A stretch of 64,000 nt of DNA, from positions 124,001 to 188,000 of the forward strand of contig DLGJ01000002.1 of assembly GCA_002482645.1 (NCBI GenBank), read 5' to 3'. Origin of the DNA: Hyphomicrobiaceae bacterium UBA7697. GTDB lineage: Bacteria > Pseudomonadota > Alphaproteobacteria > Rhizobiales > Methyloligellaceae. Position numbers and translations under genes: made by a program. Each line of letters starts with the position of its first letter. The first letter of the stretch is position 1. The notes below the pieces were generated by a model. The model searched no databases. It was not told where the DNA came from and was given only the letters and a program-made list of their open reading frames with translations. Of this stretch, positions 16,334-25,432 are shown piece after piece.

Positions 16334-18882
16334 GCAACCCTCCTCGGCTGGAAGAAGCGGAGCCTGTTGGCATTTGTCACAACGGTGACCGAACTAAAGG
16401 CCATGGCTGCGGCCGCAATCAGTGGCGATAACAACAATCCAAGGAATGGATAGAGAACCCCCATGGCTATGGGAATGCCGAGCGTATTGTAGCCGAAGGC
16501 GCCGACCAAGTTTTGCCGCACGTTGCGCATGGTGGCGCGACTGATTTCGATGGCCGTAACCACGCCCACGAGGCTGCCTTTGATCAGCGTTACGTCGCTC
16601 GCCTCGATGGCAACATCAGTTCCAGTGCCAATGGCGAAGCCAACATCCGCTTGGGCGAGCGCCGGGGCATCATTGATGCCGTCACCGACCATGCCCACGG
16701 TCTTGCCTTCCAGTTGAAGCTTTTGGACCTCATGCGCTTTCTCGTCGGGCAAAACATCGGAGAGCACGCGCTCGATGCCGACCTCCCGCGCAATCGCCTT
16801 AGCCGTGCGCTCGTTGTCGCCGGTCAACATGACGACTTCGATGCCAAGGCGCTGGAGAGCCCCTACTGCCTCTTTCGAGTCGGGCTTAACCGTATCGGCA
16901 ACGGCGACGAGTCCAGCTGCGGTGCCCTTGATGCCAACATACATTGGGGTTTTGCCTTCGTTTGCGAGCCGCTCCCACTCCTTCGTTAGCACGTCATGAG
17001 GTATGCCACGGTCACGCATCAGTTTCGCATTTCCTAGAACAACCTCCCATCCCTCGATGCGCCCGCTCACGCCATGCCCGGGGATCGCGGCGAAGTCATC
17101 GGCATCGAAAAGCGAGAGACCGCGCTGCTGAGCCCCCTGCACGATCGCCTCGCCTAGCGGGTGCTCGGAGCCTTGCTCAAGCGATGCGGCCAAGCGCAGC
17201 ACTTCATTTTCGCTCTGGTTTTGGGCAACAACCACGTCCGTCAAGGCCGGTTCCCCTCGCGTGATGGTGCCGGTCTTGTCCAGGACGATCGAGTCGAGCT
17301 TCTGAGACGTTTGCAGCGCGTCCCCTGACCGAATCAGGATGCCGTTCTCGGCGCCCTTGCCGATACCAACGGTCAAGGATGTCGGCGTTGCCAAACCGAG
17401 CGCACAGGGGCAGGCGATGATCAGCGTGGTCACCAGGACAATCGTCGCGTAGATAATACGCGGCTCTGGTCCGATGAGATACCAGGCGACGAAGGCCAGG
17501 ATAGCGAGAATCATGACCGTCGGCACGAAGTAGCCAGAGACAAGGTCAACGACGCGCTGGATCGGCGCCTTCGAGCCTTGGGCGTCTTTCACCATGCGGA
17601 TGATGCTGGCGAGTGCGGTGTCCTTACCGACCTTGGTTGCCTTTAACCTAAAGCTACCAGTCTTGTTGATCGTGGCACCGATAACTTCGTCGCCAACTCG
17701 CTTTTCGACCGGGATCGATTCGCCTGTGATCATCGATTCGTCGAGGGCGCTCGATCCCTCGATGATTTTACCATCCACCGGGATCTTGTCGCCTGGGCGA
17801 ACGACGACGATGTCACCGACGATAACCTCTTCAACGGGCAGATCGATCTCTTCGCCGTCGCGTATAACCCGTGCCGTCTTCGCCTGGAGGCCGATCAACT
17901 TTTTGATCGCTTCGGAGGTACGGCCCTTGGCTTTGATCTCCAGAGCAAGGCCGAGAACAACCAGCGCAACTACGACATCGGTTACATCCCAGAACACTTC
18001 CGCCAGGGCGGGGTCAGGAAAGAGTCCAGGATAGGCAACCGCGACCACAGAATAAAGGTACGCTGCTGTAATGCCGATGGCGATCAGCGTATGCATATTG
18101 GCCGAGCGGTGTTTCAGCGCGTCCCACATGCCGACGAAGAACTGGGAGCCGGACCACAAGAGGACCGGCAAGGAAATCACGCCGAGGAGCGCCCAGACGA
18201 TGCGCCGCGTGTCGCTTCCTACCGGCATCCACTCGCGCAATCCGGGGATGAGATCGGGATAGCTCAGTGCCATCACCGGAATCGAAATCGCGCCGGCGAA
18301 CCAGAACTTGCGCATCAGCGTGCGGTATTCCTGTTCGTTCGCCGCCTGTTCAGGATCCTCATCCGCCTCGATCGCGGCAGTCAAATCAGTTGAGCGGGTT
18401 TCTGCAATCTTGTGGCCGGCGGACTCGATCGCCGTGCGGATGGCCTCGAAATCAACCGTGCTCGGGTCATACTCAACATCCACGGCGTTGGTCCCGAGGC
18501 TAGCGCGCGCCATAAGCACACCAGGTGTCATCTTGAGGGCGAGCTCGATCCGGACGACGCAGGACGAGCAGTGCATGTGCATGATCGGAATCCGAACCTT
18601 GGCAGCCCCTGCCGTATAGCCGGCAGTGCGAATGGCGCTCACAAGTTGCATGGCCGTGGCGCAATTGGCGTCGTAGTCGACGACGGCCCGCCCGTTGACG
18701 AGATTGACGTTAGCCGAGGAGACACCGTCGATGGCCTTGAGCGCCTTCTCGACCGTCAGAGCACAATGTGGACAAGTCAATCCTCCGATCGAAAGCTCGA
18801 TGTGTTGACGTGCCTCGGGGGAGTGCGCCTTCTCCTGTTTCGGCTTCCGGGGCTTTGCCCCCGCTGACTTTGTTTCATTCAT
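16330..18882 (-). CDS. copA: Copper-exporting P1B-1 type ATPase
   Basis: An 850-residue Cu+-ATPase. Two N-terminal heavy-metal-binding domains carry C37-x-x-C40 (GLTCPHC) and C105-x-x-C108 (HMHCSSC). The membrane Cu site is C491-P-C493, the phosphorylation site is D535 in DKTGT, and TGES and GDGINDAP are present. The last two spans carry the YN and MxxSS residues of the P1B-1 class. The start at 18880-18882 overlaps the YHS gene's stop (ATGAATGA). It pumps cytosolic Cu+ outward. Gene order YHS-copA-cupredoxin makes a compact copper unit. Confidence 0.95.
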   Translation of the reverse strand: MNETKSAGAKPRKPKQEKAHSPEARQHIELSIGGLTCPHCALTVEKALKAIDGVSSANVNLVNGRAVVDYDANCATAMQLVSAIRTAGYTAGAAKVRIPIMHMHCSSCVVRIELALKMTPGVLMARASLGTNAVDVEYDPSTVDFEAIRTAIESAGHKIAETRSTDLTAAIEADEDPEQAANEQEYRTLMRKFWFAGAISIPVMALSYPDLIPGLREWMPVGSDTRRIVWALLGVISLPVLLWSGSQFFVGMWDALKHRSANMHTLIAIGITAAYLYSVVAVAYPGLFPDPALAEVFWDVTDVVVALVVLGLALEIKAKGRTSEAIKKLIGLQAKTARVIRDGEEIDLPVEEVIVGDIVVVRPGDKIPVDGKIIEGSSALDESMITGESIPVEKRVGDEVIGATINKTGSFRLKATKVGKDTALASIIRMVKDAQGSKAPIQRVVDLVSGYFVPTVMILAILAFVAWYLIGPEPRIIYATIVLVTTLIIACPCALGLATPTSLTVGIGKGAENGILIRSGDALQTSQKLDSIVLDKTGTITRGEPALTDVVVAQNQSENEVLRLAASLEQGSEHPLGEAIVQGAQQRGLSLFDADDFAAIPGHGVSGRIEGWEVVLGNAKLMRDRGIPHDVLTKEWERLANEGKTPMYVGIKGTAAGLVAVADTVKPDSKEAVGALQRLGIEVVMLTGDNERTAKAIAREVGIERVLSDVLPDEKAHEVQKLQLEGKTVGMVGDGINDAPALAQADVGFAIGTGTDVAIEASDVTLIKGSLVGVVTAIEISRATMRNVRQNLVGAFGYNTLGIPIAMGVLYPFLGLLLSPLIAAAAMAFSSVTVVTNANRLRFFQPRRVA

Positions 18883-19078
18883 AGCCTTGCTCACCGGATT
18901 CTTCAGCCGAAGCATCGCGTAGCTGCTGCACTCGTGCGATATAGCGTTCCGGACTGGCATTGAAGAGGCGGTGGCATTCTTCTGAGCAGAAGAAGAATGT
19001 CACGCCACCATAGTCCTCCTGTGCGACCGTCCTTTCGGGATTGGTGCGCATCCCGCACACGGGATCGATGACTTTCAT
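18875..19078 (-). CDS. YHS-domain protein (67 aa)
   Basis: A 67-residue protein that is almost only a YHS domain: DPVCGM at residues 5-10, then YGGVTFFFCSEECHRLF and a short helical tail. YHS domains bind metal through the two Cys sites and are usually found with heavy-metal ATPases. A GGAGAGA site lies 8 nt before the ATG. It lies 23 nt after fabI and overlaps copA, so a metallochaperone or sensor role for CopA is likely. Confidence 0.85.
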   Translation of the reverse strand: MKVIDPVCGMRTNPERTVAQEDYGGVTFFFCSEECHRLFNASPERYIARVQQLRDASAEESGEQGYE

Positions 19079-19101
19079 GGTTCGTCTCTCCAGCGAAATT
19101 C

Positions 19102-19908
19102 TTAGTGAAACACCATTCCTTCGATATGGAATCCCGCATCGACATAAAGGACCTCGCCAGTGATCGCCGTCGTATAGTCGCTGGCCAGCAATAAGGCGGC
19201 GCGACCGACCTCGCAGGCGTCGACGGTCCGCCGCAGCGGCGCCTTTCGCATCGTCTCATTCAGAAGCTCATCGAAGTGTTCAATCCCGGAGGCAGCCCGC
19301 GTCTTGACAGCGCCAGCCGAGATTGCATTAACGCGAATATGCTTGGGGCCTAACTCATGCGCCAAGTAGCGCACAGATGCTTCGAGTGCCGCCTTCACGG
19401 GTCCCATGACATTGTAGTGATCGACGACTTTCTCGGCGCCATAATAGCTAAGCGTCATGAGGCTGCCGCCCTTGTCCATAAGAGGTTCGGCGAGCTTGGC
19501 CATGCGGATGAGGGAGTGGCAAGAGACAACCATTGACTCAGCAAAACCCTCGGTCGAACAGTCGGTTAATCGACCATGTAGATCCTCCTTCCTGGCCCAA
19601 GCAACCGCGTGGAGCAGAAAGTCGAGACGTCCCCATTGCTCCCGCATCGCCTCGAAGACTGCCTCGAGTTGCCCGGGTACAGACACGTTGCAAGGCATCA
19701 AGATCGGTGCCGCAACCTGCTCGGCAAGCGGCGCCACATGCGGCTTGGCCTTGTCGTTCAAATAGGTGATTGCGAGTTGGGCGCCGGCGTTTGAGAAATG
19801 CTCTGCGGCGGACCAAGCTAGGCTGTGCTCGTTGGCAATGCCAACGATCAGGCCCTTGCGACCAGTCAGGTCGAGCACCTCCTTCGAGCCGGTCGATATG
19901 GACTGCAT
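19102..19908 (-). CDS. fabI: Enoyl-[acyl-carrier-protein] reductase (NADH), FabI type
   Basis: A 268-residue short-chain dehydrogenase that reduces enoyl-ACP in the last step of fatty acid elongation. Features include the FabI nucleotide motif GIANEHSLAW, SYYGAEKVV, the catalytic Tyr/Lys pair in YNVMGPVK, and RVNAISAGAVKTRAA. The start at 19906-19908 is preferred to the longer frame, which begins inside the neighbouring gene. A housekeeping copy would be expected elsewhere in the chromosome. Here it sits in an operon with acetate and copper genes, so it is probably a second, condition-specific FabI. Confidence 0.9.
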   Translation of the reverse strand: MQSISTGSKEVLDLTGRKGLIVGIANEHSLAWSAAEHFSNAGAQLAITYLNDKAKPHVAPLAEQVAAPILMPCNVSVPGQLEAVFEAMREQWGRLDFLLHAVAWARKEDLHGRLTDCSTEGFAESMVVSCHSLIRMAKLAEPLMDKGGSLMTLSYYGAEKVVDHYNVMGPVKAALEASVRYLAHELGPKHIRVNAISAGAVKTRAASGIEHFDELLNETMRKAPLRRTVDACEVGRAALLLASDYTTAITGEVLYVDAGFHIEGMVFH

Positions 19909-19928
19909 CCTAAAAATGTCCCCTCTAG

Positions 19929-21101
19929 TCAGGTCAACGCCGTGGCATCGAGCCCAGCCTGATATTGGCACCACACACACCGGCAGGCGACATGGTCGCA
20001 GCTGCGGCCGCGCAACGCTGCCCGATAGCCAAGCCGCGCGACCGGGAATAAAAGTCTGCTCAACCTCGACGGTCCATAGAACCGGCGCAGGACCAGACGC
20101 GTATCTCCGCGGCTGAGGCGCCTCACCGCCGCACGCCGGCCTGTCTCACCAATAACGTTGAACAGGAATCGATTTACGACCCCAGCGCGCAGAGCTGGCA
20201 AGAGATCCCTCCGCCATAAGCCCTTATAGTCAGTACCGTTGATGATGCTCTCTGCCGCTAGCACGCCCGACCGGAAAGCGTAGCGCATGCCAAACCCAGC
20301 CAGTGCGTCCTGGAAACCGGCTTGCTCGCCGATCACCGGATGACCACCTTGCAGCGCTGTTTGGGGCAGCCGAAAATTGGCAAAGCCCCCGAACGGCCGA
20401 GGCACGCGCATCTCCAGCCCCAGACGCTGACGGAAGAAGGCAACCGTCCGCTCGACGTATTTCGCCTGGGCTTTGAAGCCGGCGAACATGCAGCTCGCGA
20501 CCGTGCCCCACCCGTCATGAACGAGCAGATACGCGTAACCGAGCGGCGCCAGCCGGCTATCGATGACGAGCCAGCTGCCGTCCTGCGCGCTGGTTTCAAA
20601 CACATAGCCAACTGCGATGGCATCGGCACGCCTTGGACCGATCGCGAGGACCGCAGTCCCTTCCACTGCATGCGCGCGATCCTTGAACCTGACATCGACG
20701 CCCGCCGCGACGGCTTGATGCAACAGCGCGCGGTCGAGGGAGCCCTCACCGCATCCACGTCGAACGAGATAAAATAAGGTCTGCTCGCTCTGCACCGGGT
20801 GCGCGACGCCGTGAGCATCAAAGACGGTGCCTTGCTGGACCGCATGATGTTCGAATGTGACGGCGACGCCGGCCTCGGCCAACTCGTCGAGGACGTCGGG
20901 CTCGCTACTCCAATTTTCGAGCCCCTGGAAGTCGCCATGAAATCGCATGCCGACATCGTGATGCCACTCCCGAACGACGACGCGCCATCCAGCGCGAGCT
21001 AGCGCAATGGCGCAAATCAGGCCGGCAGGGCCAGCACCGATGATGGTAACAGGTTCCATCGCCTTCCGTCGGGCGCTCGCTCGGCTCTCAAACGTGCTCA
21101 T
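19929..21101 (-). CDS. FAD-dependent oxidoreductase, geranylgeranyl-reductase-like
   Basis: A 390-residue flavoprotein. The FAD-binding loop GAGPAGLICAIALARAG is at about residues 22-38, and the second FAD motif is GFQDALAGFGMRYAFRSG at about 283-300. This layout fits the geranylgeranyl reductase/squalene-monooxygenase branch. The C-terminus is Cys/Arg-rich (CDHVACRCVWC), which is unusual and could bind metal. It might reduce isoprenoid or lipid double bonds; the substrate is not visible. It is 20 nt upstream of fabI on the same strand. Confidence 0.75.
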   Translation of the reverse strand: MSTFESRASARRKAMEPVTIIGAGPAGLICAIALARAGWRVVVREWHHDVGMRFHGDFQGLENWSSEPDVLDELAEAGVAVTFEHHAVQQGTVFDAHGVAHPVQSEQTLFYLVRRGCGEGSLDRALLHQAVAAGVDVRFKDRAHAVEGTAVLAIGPRRADAIAVGYVFETSAQDGSWLVIDSRLAPLGYAYLLVHDGWGTVASCMFAGFKAQAKYVERTVAFFRQRLGLEMRVPRPFGGFANFRLPQTALQGGHPVIGEQAGFQDALAGFGMRYAFRSGVLAAESIINGTDYKGLWRRDLLPALRAGVVNRFLFNVIGETGRRAAVRRLSRGDTRLVLRRFYGPSRLSRLLFPVARLGYRAALRGRSCDHVACRCVWCQYQAGLDATALT

Positions 21102-21191
21102 GGCGGCCTCGCTGCCCGAACGTGTTGACGCGTACCGGAGAGTAAGTCCCCGATGCGTCCTTGGTATGCCACGGTGCTGACTTGGACATCG

Positions 21192-22196
21192 TCATCCCGG
21201 TAGCGGCCGACAGGCATCATCCGGCTGCGGCGCACATTCTAGGCTCGACCCGGCGCCTTGTGCTCTTGTCGCCGGCCTGGCCGAACCGTGGTGCAACAAG
21301 GCCGCCAAGGCAAGAGACGCTAGTCGCGCTTGCGCCGGATCGGCACGCGACGTCAGCACGACCGGCACGGCCAATCCCACGGCGACGCCGGCCGCCATCG
21401 CTCCAGCAAGATATTCAAGATTTTTCGCGACCATGTTGCCCGAGACCAAATCGGGAACGAGCAGAATATCGGCATCACCGGCTACTGCCGAATTGATGCC
21501 CTTTTCCTCGGCAGCACCACGTGAAATCGCATTGTCGAACGCGAGCGGCCCGTCGACGATCGCACCCGTGATTTGCCCACGCTTTGCCATCACCGTCAAA
21601 CAGGCGGCATCTAGCGTTGAGGTGATCTCGGGATTGATCGTTTCGACGGCCGACAGCACAGCCACCTTGGGCGCTTCAACGTCGAGGAAATGAAATAGAT
21701 CGACTGCATTCTGAAGAATCTGCGCCTTGGCGTTGAGATCGGGCACGATGTTGATGGCAGCATCAGTGATTCCGATAAGCTTCGGATAGGCCGACAGCTC
21801 CATTAAAAAGACATGGCTAACCCGGCGTCCAGGAACTCGGAGACCGCGCTCTTTGTCGAGAAGCGCCCGCATGAAAACATCAGTGTGAATGTTGCCCTTC
21901 ATCACCGCGTGGGCCTCTCCGGAACGCACGAGCTCAACAGCCTTCGCCGCAGCGGCCGCGTCTCCGCTTGCTTGAACGATCCAGTCGTCTCTCATTTTCC
22001 AGTTTAAAGCGTCGCCGAGGGTCATGGTTGCTTCGGCGTCGCCGATAAGAAGAGGCTCGATGAGCCCTAGCGCATGAGCTTCGCGGAGCGTTTCGATCAC
22101 CACGTCTTGCGCAGCATCCACTACCGCGATGCGGATGGGTCCGTGTGACTTGGCCCGATCAAGAAGTTGTTGCAGTTTTTTACCGTGGCTCATCAT
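21192..22196 (-). CDS. Phosphate acetyl/butyryltransferase
   Basis: A 334-residue member of the PTA_PTB family, which exchanges CoA for phosphate on short acyl groups. Visible family blocks are VMKGNIHTDVFMRALL, RVSHVFLM, ITDAAINIVPDL, VDGPLAFDNAIS and LVPDLVSGNMVAKNLEYL. With the acetate kinase gene 6 nt upstream it forms the acetyl-CoA to acetate route that yields ATP. The last 30 residues (after ALAALLHHG) are low-complexity and not conserved in the family, perhaps from a late frameshift. Acetyl and butyryl specificity cannot be told apart by eye. Confidence 0.85.
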   Translation of the reverse strand: MMSHGKKLQQLLDRAKSHGPIRIAVVDAAQDVVIETLREAHALGLIEPLLIGDAEATMTLGDALNWKMRDDWIVQASGDAAAAAKAVELVRSGEAHAVMKGNIHTDVFMRALLDKERGLRVPGRRVSHVFLMELSAYPKLIGITDAAINIVPDLNAKAQILQNAVDLFHFLDVEAPKVAVLSAVETINPEITSTLDAACLTVMAKRGQITGAIVDGPLAFDNAISRGAAEEKGINSAVAGDADILLVPDLVSGNMVAKNLEYLAGAMAAGVAVGLAVPVVLTSRADPAQARLASLALAALLHHGSARPATRAQGAGSSLECAPQPDDACRPLPG

Positions 22197-22202
22197 TAGC
22201 CA

Positions 22203-23405
22203 TCATCCTTGCACCGCAAGTTGCGTGTCTAGAACCTGCCGAGCATGCCGTGCAATCATAATTTCTTCGTCGGTTGAGAACGCCTCAATGTTCACGCGGC
22301 TGCGGGCGGACGATATGAGACGAGCACCGCTTGCGTTATGCTGATCGTCGAGTTCAACGCCTAAGTACTCCAAATCCGCGCAGACCTTGGCTCTTATGGT
22401 GGGAGCGTTGGCGCCAATGCCGCCCGTAAAAACGATCCGGTCGAGACCGCCAAGCGTTGTGGATAGGGAGCCTATGAATGAACGCGCATGAGTGCAGAAA
22501 TAGTCGATCGCCTCGGCTGCCTGCGGACGATCTCTATCCGCGAGCAGTACTCGCATATCGGAGCTGATACCGGATAAGCCTAGAAGGCCAGAGCGCTCAT
22601 ATAGAACCTGCCGAACCGCCTCGGCTGATAAACCCTTCTCCAATATCAGATAGAGGACAAGCCCAGGATCGATGTCACCGCTCCTCGTGCCCATCGGGAG
22701 CCCGGAAAGAGTGCTGAACCCCATAGTCGTCTCAATACTCCGGCCATCTCTAATGGCGGCCATGGAAGCACCGTTGCCGAGGTGCGCCACGATCAGCCGT
22801 TCGCTGTCGGCCTGGGGGCCGTATTTCCGCCGGAGATCGTCGACGACGAACTCATAGGAGAGGCCATGATAACCATACCGACGGAGTTCGGGGCTGGTCA
22901 GATCCCGTGGCAAACCTGTTGTTTGCGCAAGTTTCGGCAGCGATGCGTGGAACGCGGTGTCGAAGCAGGCGACCTGGGGCAATTTTGGTCGATGGGACCG
23001 TACTGCGGCGATGCCGGCGAGATTGTGCGGTAAATGCAGCGGTGCCAGCGGGATCCGCTCTTGGAGCTCCGACTCAAGTTCTGGGGTCACAAGGCGGGGA
23101 CAATCACAATTGGGTCCGCCATGCGCCACGCGGTGGCCAACAATACTGATTGACCGGCCAGCAGGATGCCCCTCGACGGCAGAGAGGATGACCTCGATTG
23201 CGCCTTCCTGGTTTGAAACGTGCACCTCCTCATCCGACCAAATCCCACCAGCTGCATCTACGGCACGAAAATGACCATGATCGTGACCGATACCATCCAC
23301 GGTCCCAGAGAGGCTTCGTGCAGACGGCTCATCATCGCCAAACAGCGCGAACTTCACGCTGGAAGAGCCAGCGTTTAGCACCAGGATGGTGGAGCTAGAG
23401 TTCAT
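22203..23405 (-). CDS. ackA: Acetate kinase
   Basis: About 400 residues, the usual length. It has the N-terminal LVLNAGSSSVKF phosphate loop, GHRVAHGG, FDTAFHASLP, RRYGYHGLSYEFV, HLGNGAS, TMGFSTLSGLPMGTRSGDIDP and FTGGIGANAP. The enzyme converts acetyl phosphate and ADP to acetate and ATP. The ATG at 23403-23405 is chosen; a TTG three codons earlier is possible. It is the partner of the phosphotransacetylase immediately downstream. Confidence 0.95.
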   Translation of the reverse strand: MNSSSTILVLNAGSSSVKFALFGDDEPSARSLSGTVDGIGHDHGHFRAVDAAGGIWSDEEVHVSNQEGAIEVILSAVEGHPAGRSISIVGHRVAHGGPNCDCPRLVTPELESELQERIPLAPLHLPHNLAGIAAVRSHRPKLPQVACFDTAFHASLPKLAQTTGLPRDLTSPELRRYGYHGLSYEFVVDDLRRKYGPQADSERLIVAHLGNGASMAAIRDGRSIETTMGFSTLSGLPMGTRSGDIDPGLVLYLILEKGLSAEAVRQVLYERSGLLGLSGISSDMRVLLADRDRPQAAEAIDYFCTHARSFIGSLSTTLGGLDRIVFTGGIGANAPTIRAKVCADLEYLGVELDDQHNASGARLISSARSRVNIEAFSTDEEIMIARHARQVLDTQLAVQG

Positions 23406-23481
23406 ACCCGACAATCAGTCGCTAGCGCGGCACCCAAAGACAAACGTCCGTCATTCAATACTCGTTTTAGGCAGAATTCGG

Positions 23482-25305
23482 TCACCGCTCCTCAGCGGTC
23501 GTGCGAGGATCTGACGATTTCGAGGCCGCGAGCGACCCATAAAGGTTTTGGAAGGCTTGCTCTTCGAGAGTATCTCGTTGCTCCCGCGCGGCCTCGAGCA
23601 TCTTTGTCACATGTTCGCTCATCTGCTTCTCTGCGCTGCGTAATGGGCCGTCTGACTGCACGGGCACACGATGCTTGCGCACCAGTTCGGCCATTGCCGC
23701 AATTCCATGCATCCATGGCGAGAACTTCTCCGAAAAGAGGTAGCGGCTGGTGCGCATGGGATGCAGCCATTTCAGCATGGCTGCCGACCAGGGAGTCGCG
23801 ACCGACTGCACCCAGGGGCTTACAAAGTGCTGATAGAGAGCCTCGTTGACGTCCGAGACTTGTCGTACGCGCACGAAGGCTTCACTCGAGTCATCGAGGA
23901 CAAGATCTTCCACGCGTTGTTCGTCGAAGGACACACGATATTGTGGCTTGCGACAATCTGGATCGCCTGTCGGATTATGAATCTTCATCTCATAAAGGCC
24001 CGGTGCGAGTGCGTTGATATCACCGAGACTTTCCAGAATGGCACGATGCTCAAACCGTGCCACCGAGGCCGAGACATAAATGCCGAGATGGCCCACATGC
24101 GGGTTGATGAGATAGACGATCCGTTGGTTGGCCTGCTTTAACGCATCTGTTGTCTTGTAGACGGCCTTCAGCCAATCAAGTGCCTGATGCGGGGGGGTAA
24201 TGTCATCGCCATGGGAGGCGAAGATCACCAGCGGACTACGGAGTGAGCGAAGGTCGACCTTCACCTCATCGCCGAAATCGAGCGTCCCCTGTTCAAGTTC
24301 GTTGCCAATGAAGAGATGATCGACAACTTCGACAATCTCTTCGCGGCTGAAACTGTACCAGCCGTTCCACCAGCGTTCGAACTCAAGGAACCGATCCTGC
24401 TCCTGATCAACGTTGAGGAAAAGGTTGGCATATTTTGCCCATTGCGCTTCGGGTTTCAGGTTCTCGAAGTTCTGGATGAGCCAAGCACCGTCGAAGCGGC
24501 CATTACCAATATCCGCGAGAAAGTTCGTCACCCAGCTCCCACCGAGGAGACCACCCACGAGCCGCATTGGGTTAGCACCTGATTCTCCCGCCCAATACGA
24601 CAGTGGAGAGCCGTTGAGCACGGCAGCACCGACAGGACCTTGACAGTGGATTGCCACCAGGACTGCGGCCCAGCCGCCCTGGCAGTTGCCGTAGAGGATC
24701 GGCGCCTTGCCGCCATGGCGAGACGAGACCTCGTCGACGAACCGGCGCATGGTATGCAGCACATCGACAAGCCTCTGATGGGGAGTTGGCGCCGGAAAGA
24801 AGCTCACGAAGTAGACGGGATGGCCTTCATGCAAGGCGATGCCGACCTCGGAGTCGCGTTTGAAACCGCCCATGCCCGGGCCATGCCCGGCTCGTGGGTC
24901 AACGACAATCACCGGCGGCTTGGCCTCGTCGACACACTCGGCGGCATGGTCTTCCCCCGCCGCCGTAACACGCAACAGCGCGTAGTTGGTCGGCCGCTCG
25001 AAACGTCGGGCATCGAGCAGAGTCTCGTACTCGAATGTGAGCACGGGCGGCATGCCGGCCTCCTCGTGCTCCATCATGATATTGGCGCGCTGACGCAGGA
25101 TATCCCAAAACAGCACCGACCGTTGCCATACATCAATGCTGTAGGTCCAGAAGTCACCGGGAAAGGCGGGAATGTCAGGTCGAGCCGAAACTGGCTTGGC
25201 GTCGGCATTCTGAGCTTCCTGCACGGAGTCTGCTGGTTCGGCTCCAGGCTCAGATTGTGGTGTGAGCGTGTCAATCTTAGGTAGCTTCAGAGCAGCGCCG
25301 GTCAT
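23482..25305 (-). CDS. DUF3141 protein, PHA-synthase-like alpha/beta hydrolase
   Basis: A 607-residue soluble protein. An alpha/beta-hydrolase core is seen with the nucleophile-elbow-like GNCQGG (the GxCxG pattern of polyhydroxyalkanoate synthases), IFASHGDDITPP with a candidate Asp, and NPHVGHLGIY with a candidate His. The order resembles class I PhaC, with an added helical C-terminus. The family is DUF3141, of unproven function. The position between thiolase and acetate kinase supports a role in hydroxybutyrate or acyl-CoA polymer metabolism. Confidence 0.8.
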   Translation of the reverse strand: MTGAALKLPKIDTLTPQSEPGAEPADSVQEAQNADAKPVSARPDIPAFPGDFWTYSIDVWQRSVLFWDILRQRANIMMEHEEAGMPPVLTFEYETLLDARRFERPTNYALLRVTAAGEDHAAECVDEAKPPVIVVDPRAGHGPGMGGFKRDSEVGIALHEGHPVYFVSFFPAPTPHQRLVDVLHTMRRFVDEVSSRHGGKAPILYGNCQGGWAAVLVAIHCQGPVGAAVLNGSPLSYWAGESGANPMRLVGGLLGGSWVTNFLADIGNGRFDGAWLIQNFENLKPEAQWAKYANLFLNVDQEQDRFLEFERWWNGWYSFSREEIVEVVDHLFIGNELEQGTLDFGDEVKVDLRSLRSPLVIFASHGDDITPPHQALDWLKAVYKTTDALKQANQRIVYLINPHVGHLGIYVSASVARFEHRAILESLGDINALAPGLYEMKIHNPTGDPDCRKPQYRVSFDEQRVEDLVLDDSSEAFVRVRQVSDVNEALYQHFVSPWVQSVATPWSAAMLKWLHPMRTSRYLFSEKFSPWMHGIAAMAELVRKHRVPVQSDGPLRSAEKQMSEHVTKMLEAAREQRDTLEEQAFQNLYGSLAASKSSDPRTTAEER

Positions 25306-25432
25306 AACCCAGAACTCCTTCCTTTATTCGCGTGACGGCTCCATATGCCGTTCTTAATCTCATTAAACTGGGCCCAGCGTTTTGGTCCTACGTCAATCAG
25401 ACATAGCCCAACACTGTCGCTCTAAAGCCCCG

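Noticed and set aside
25354..25368. TTAAT-CTC-ATTAA upstream of the DUF3141 gene
   Set aside because: The spacer is 3 bp instead of 4, so it does not fit the FNR/FixK pattern.
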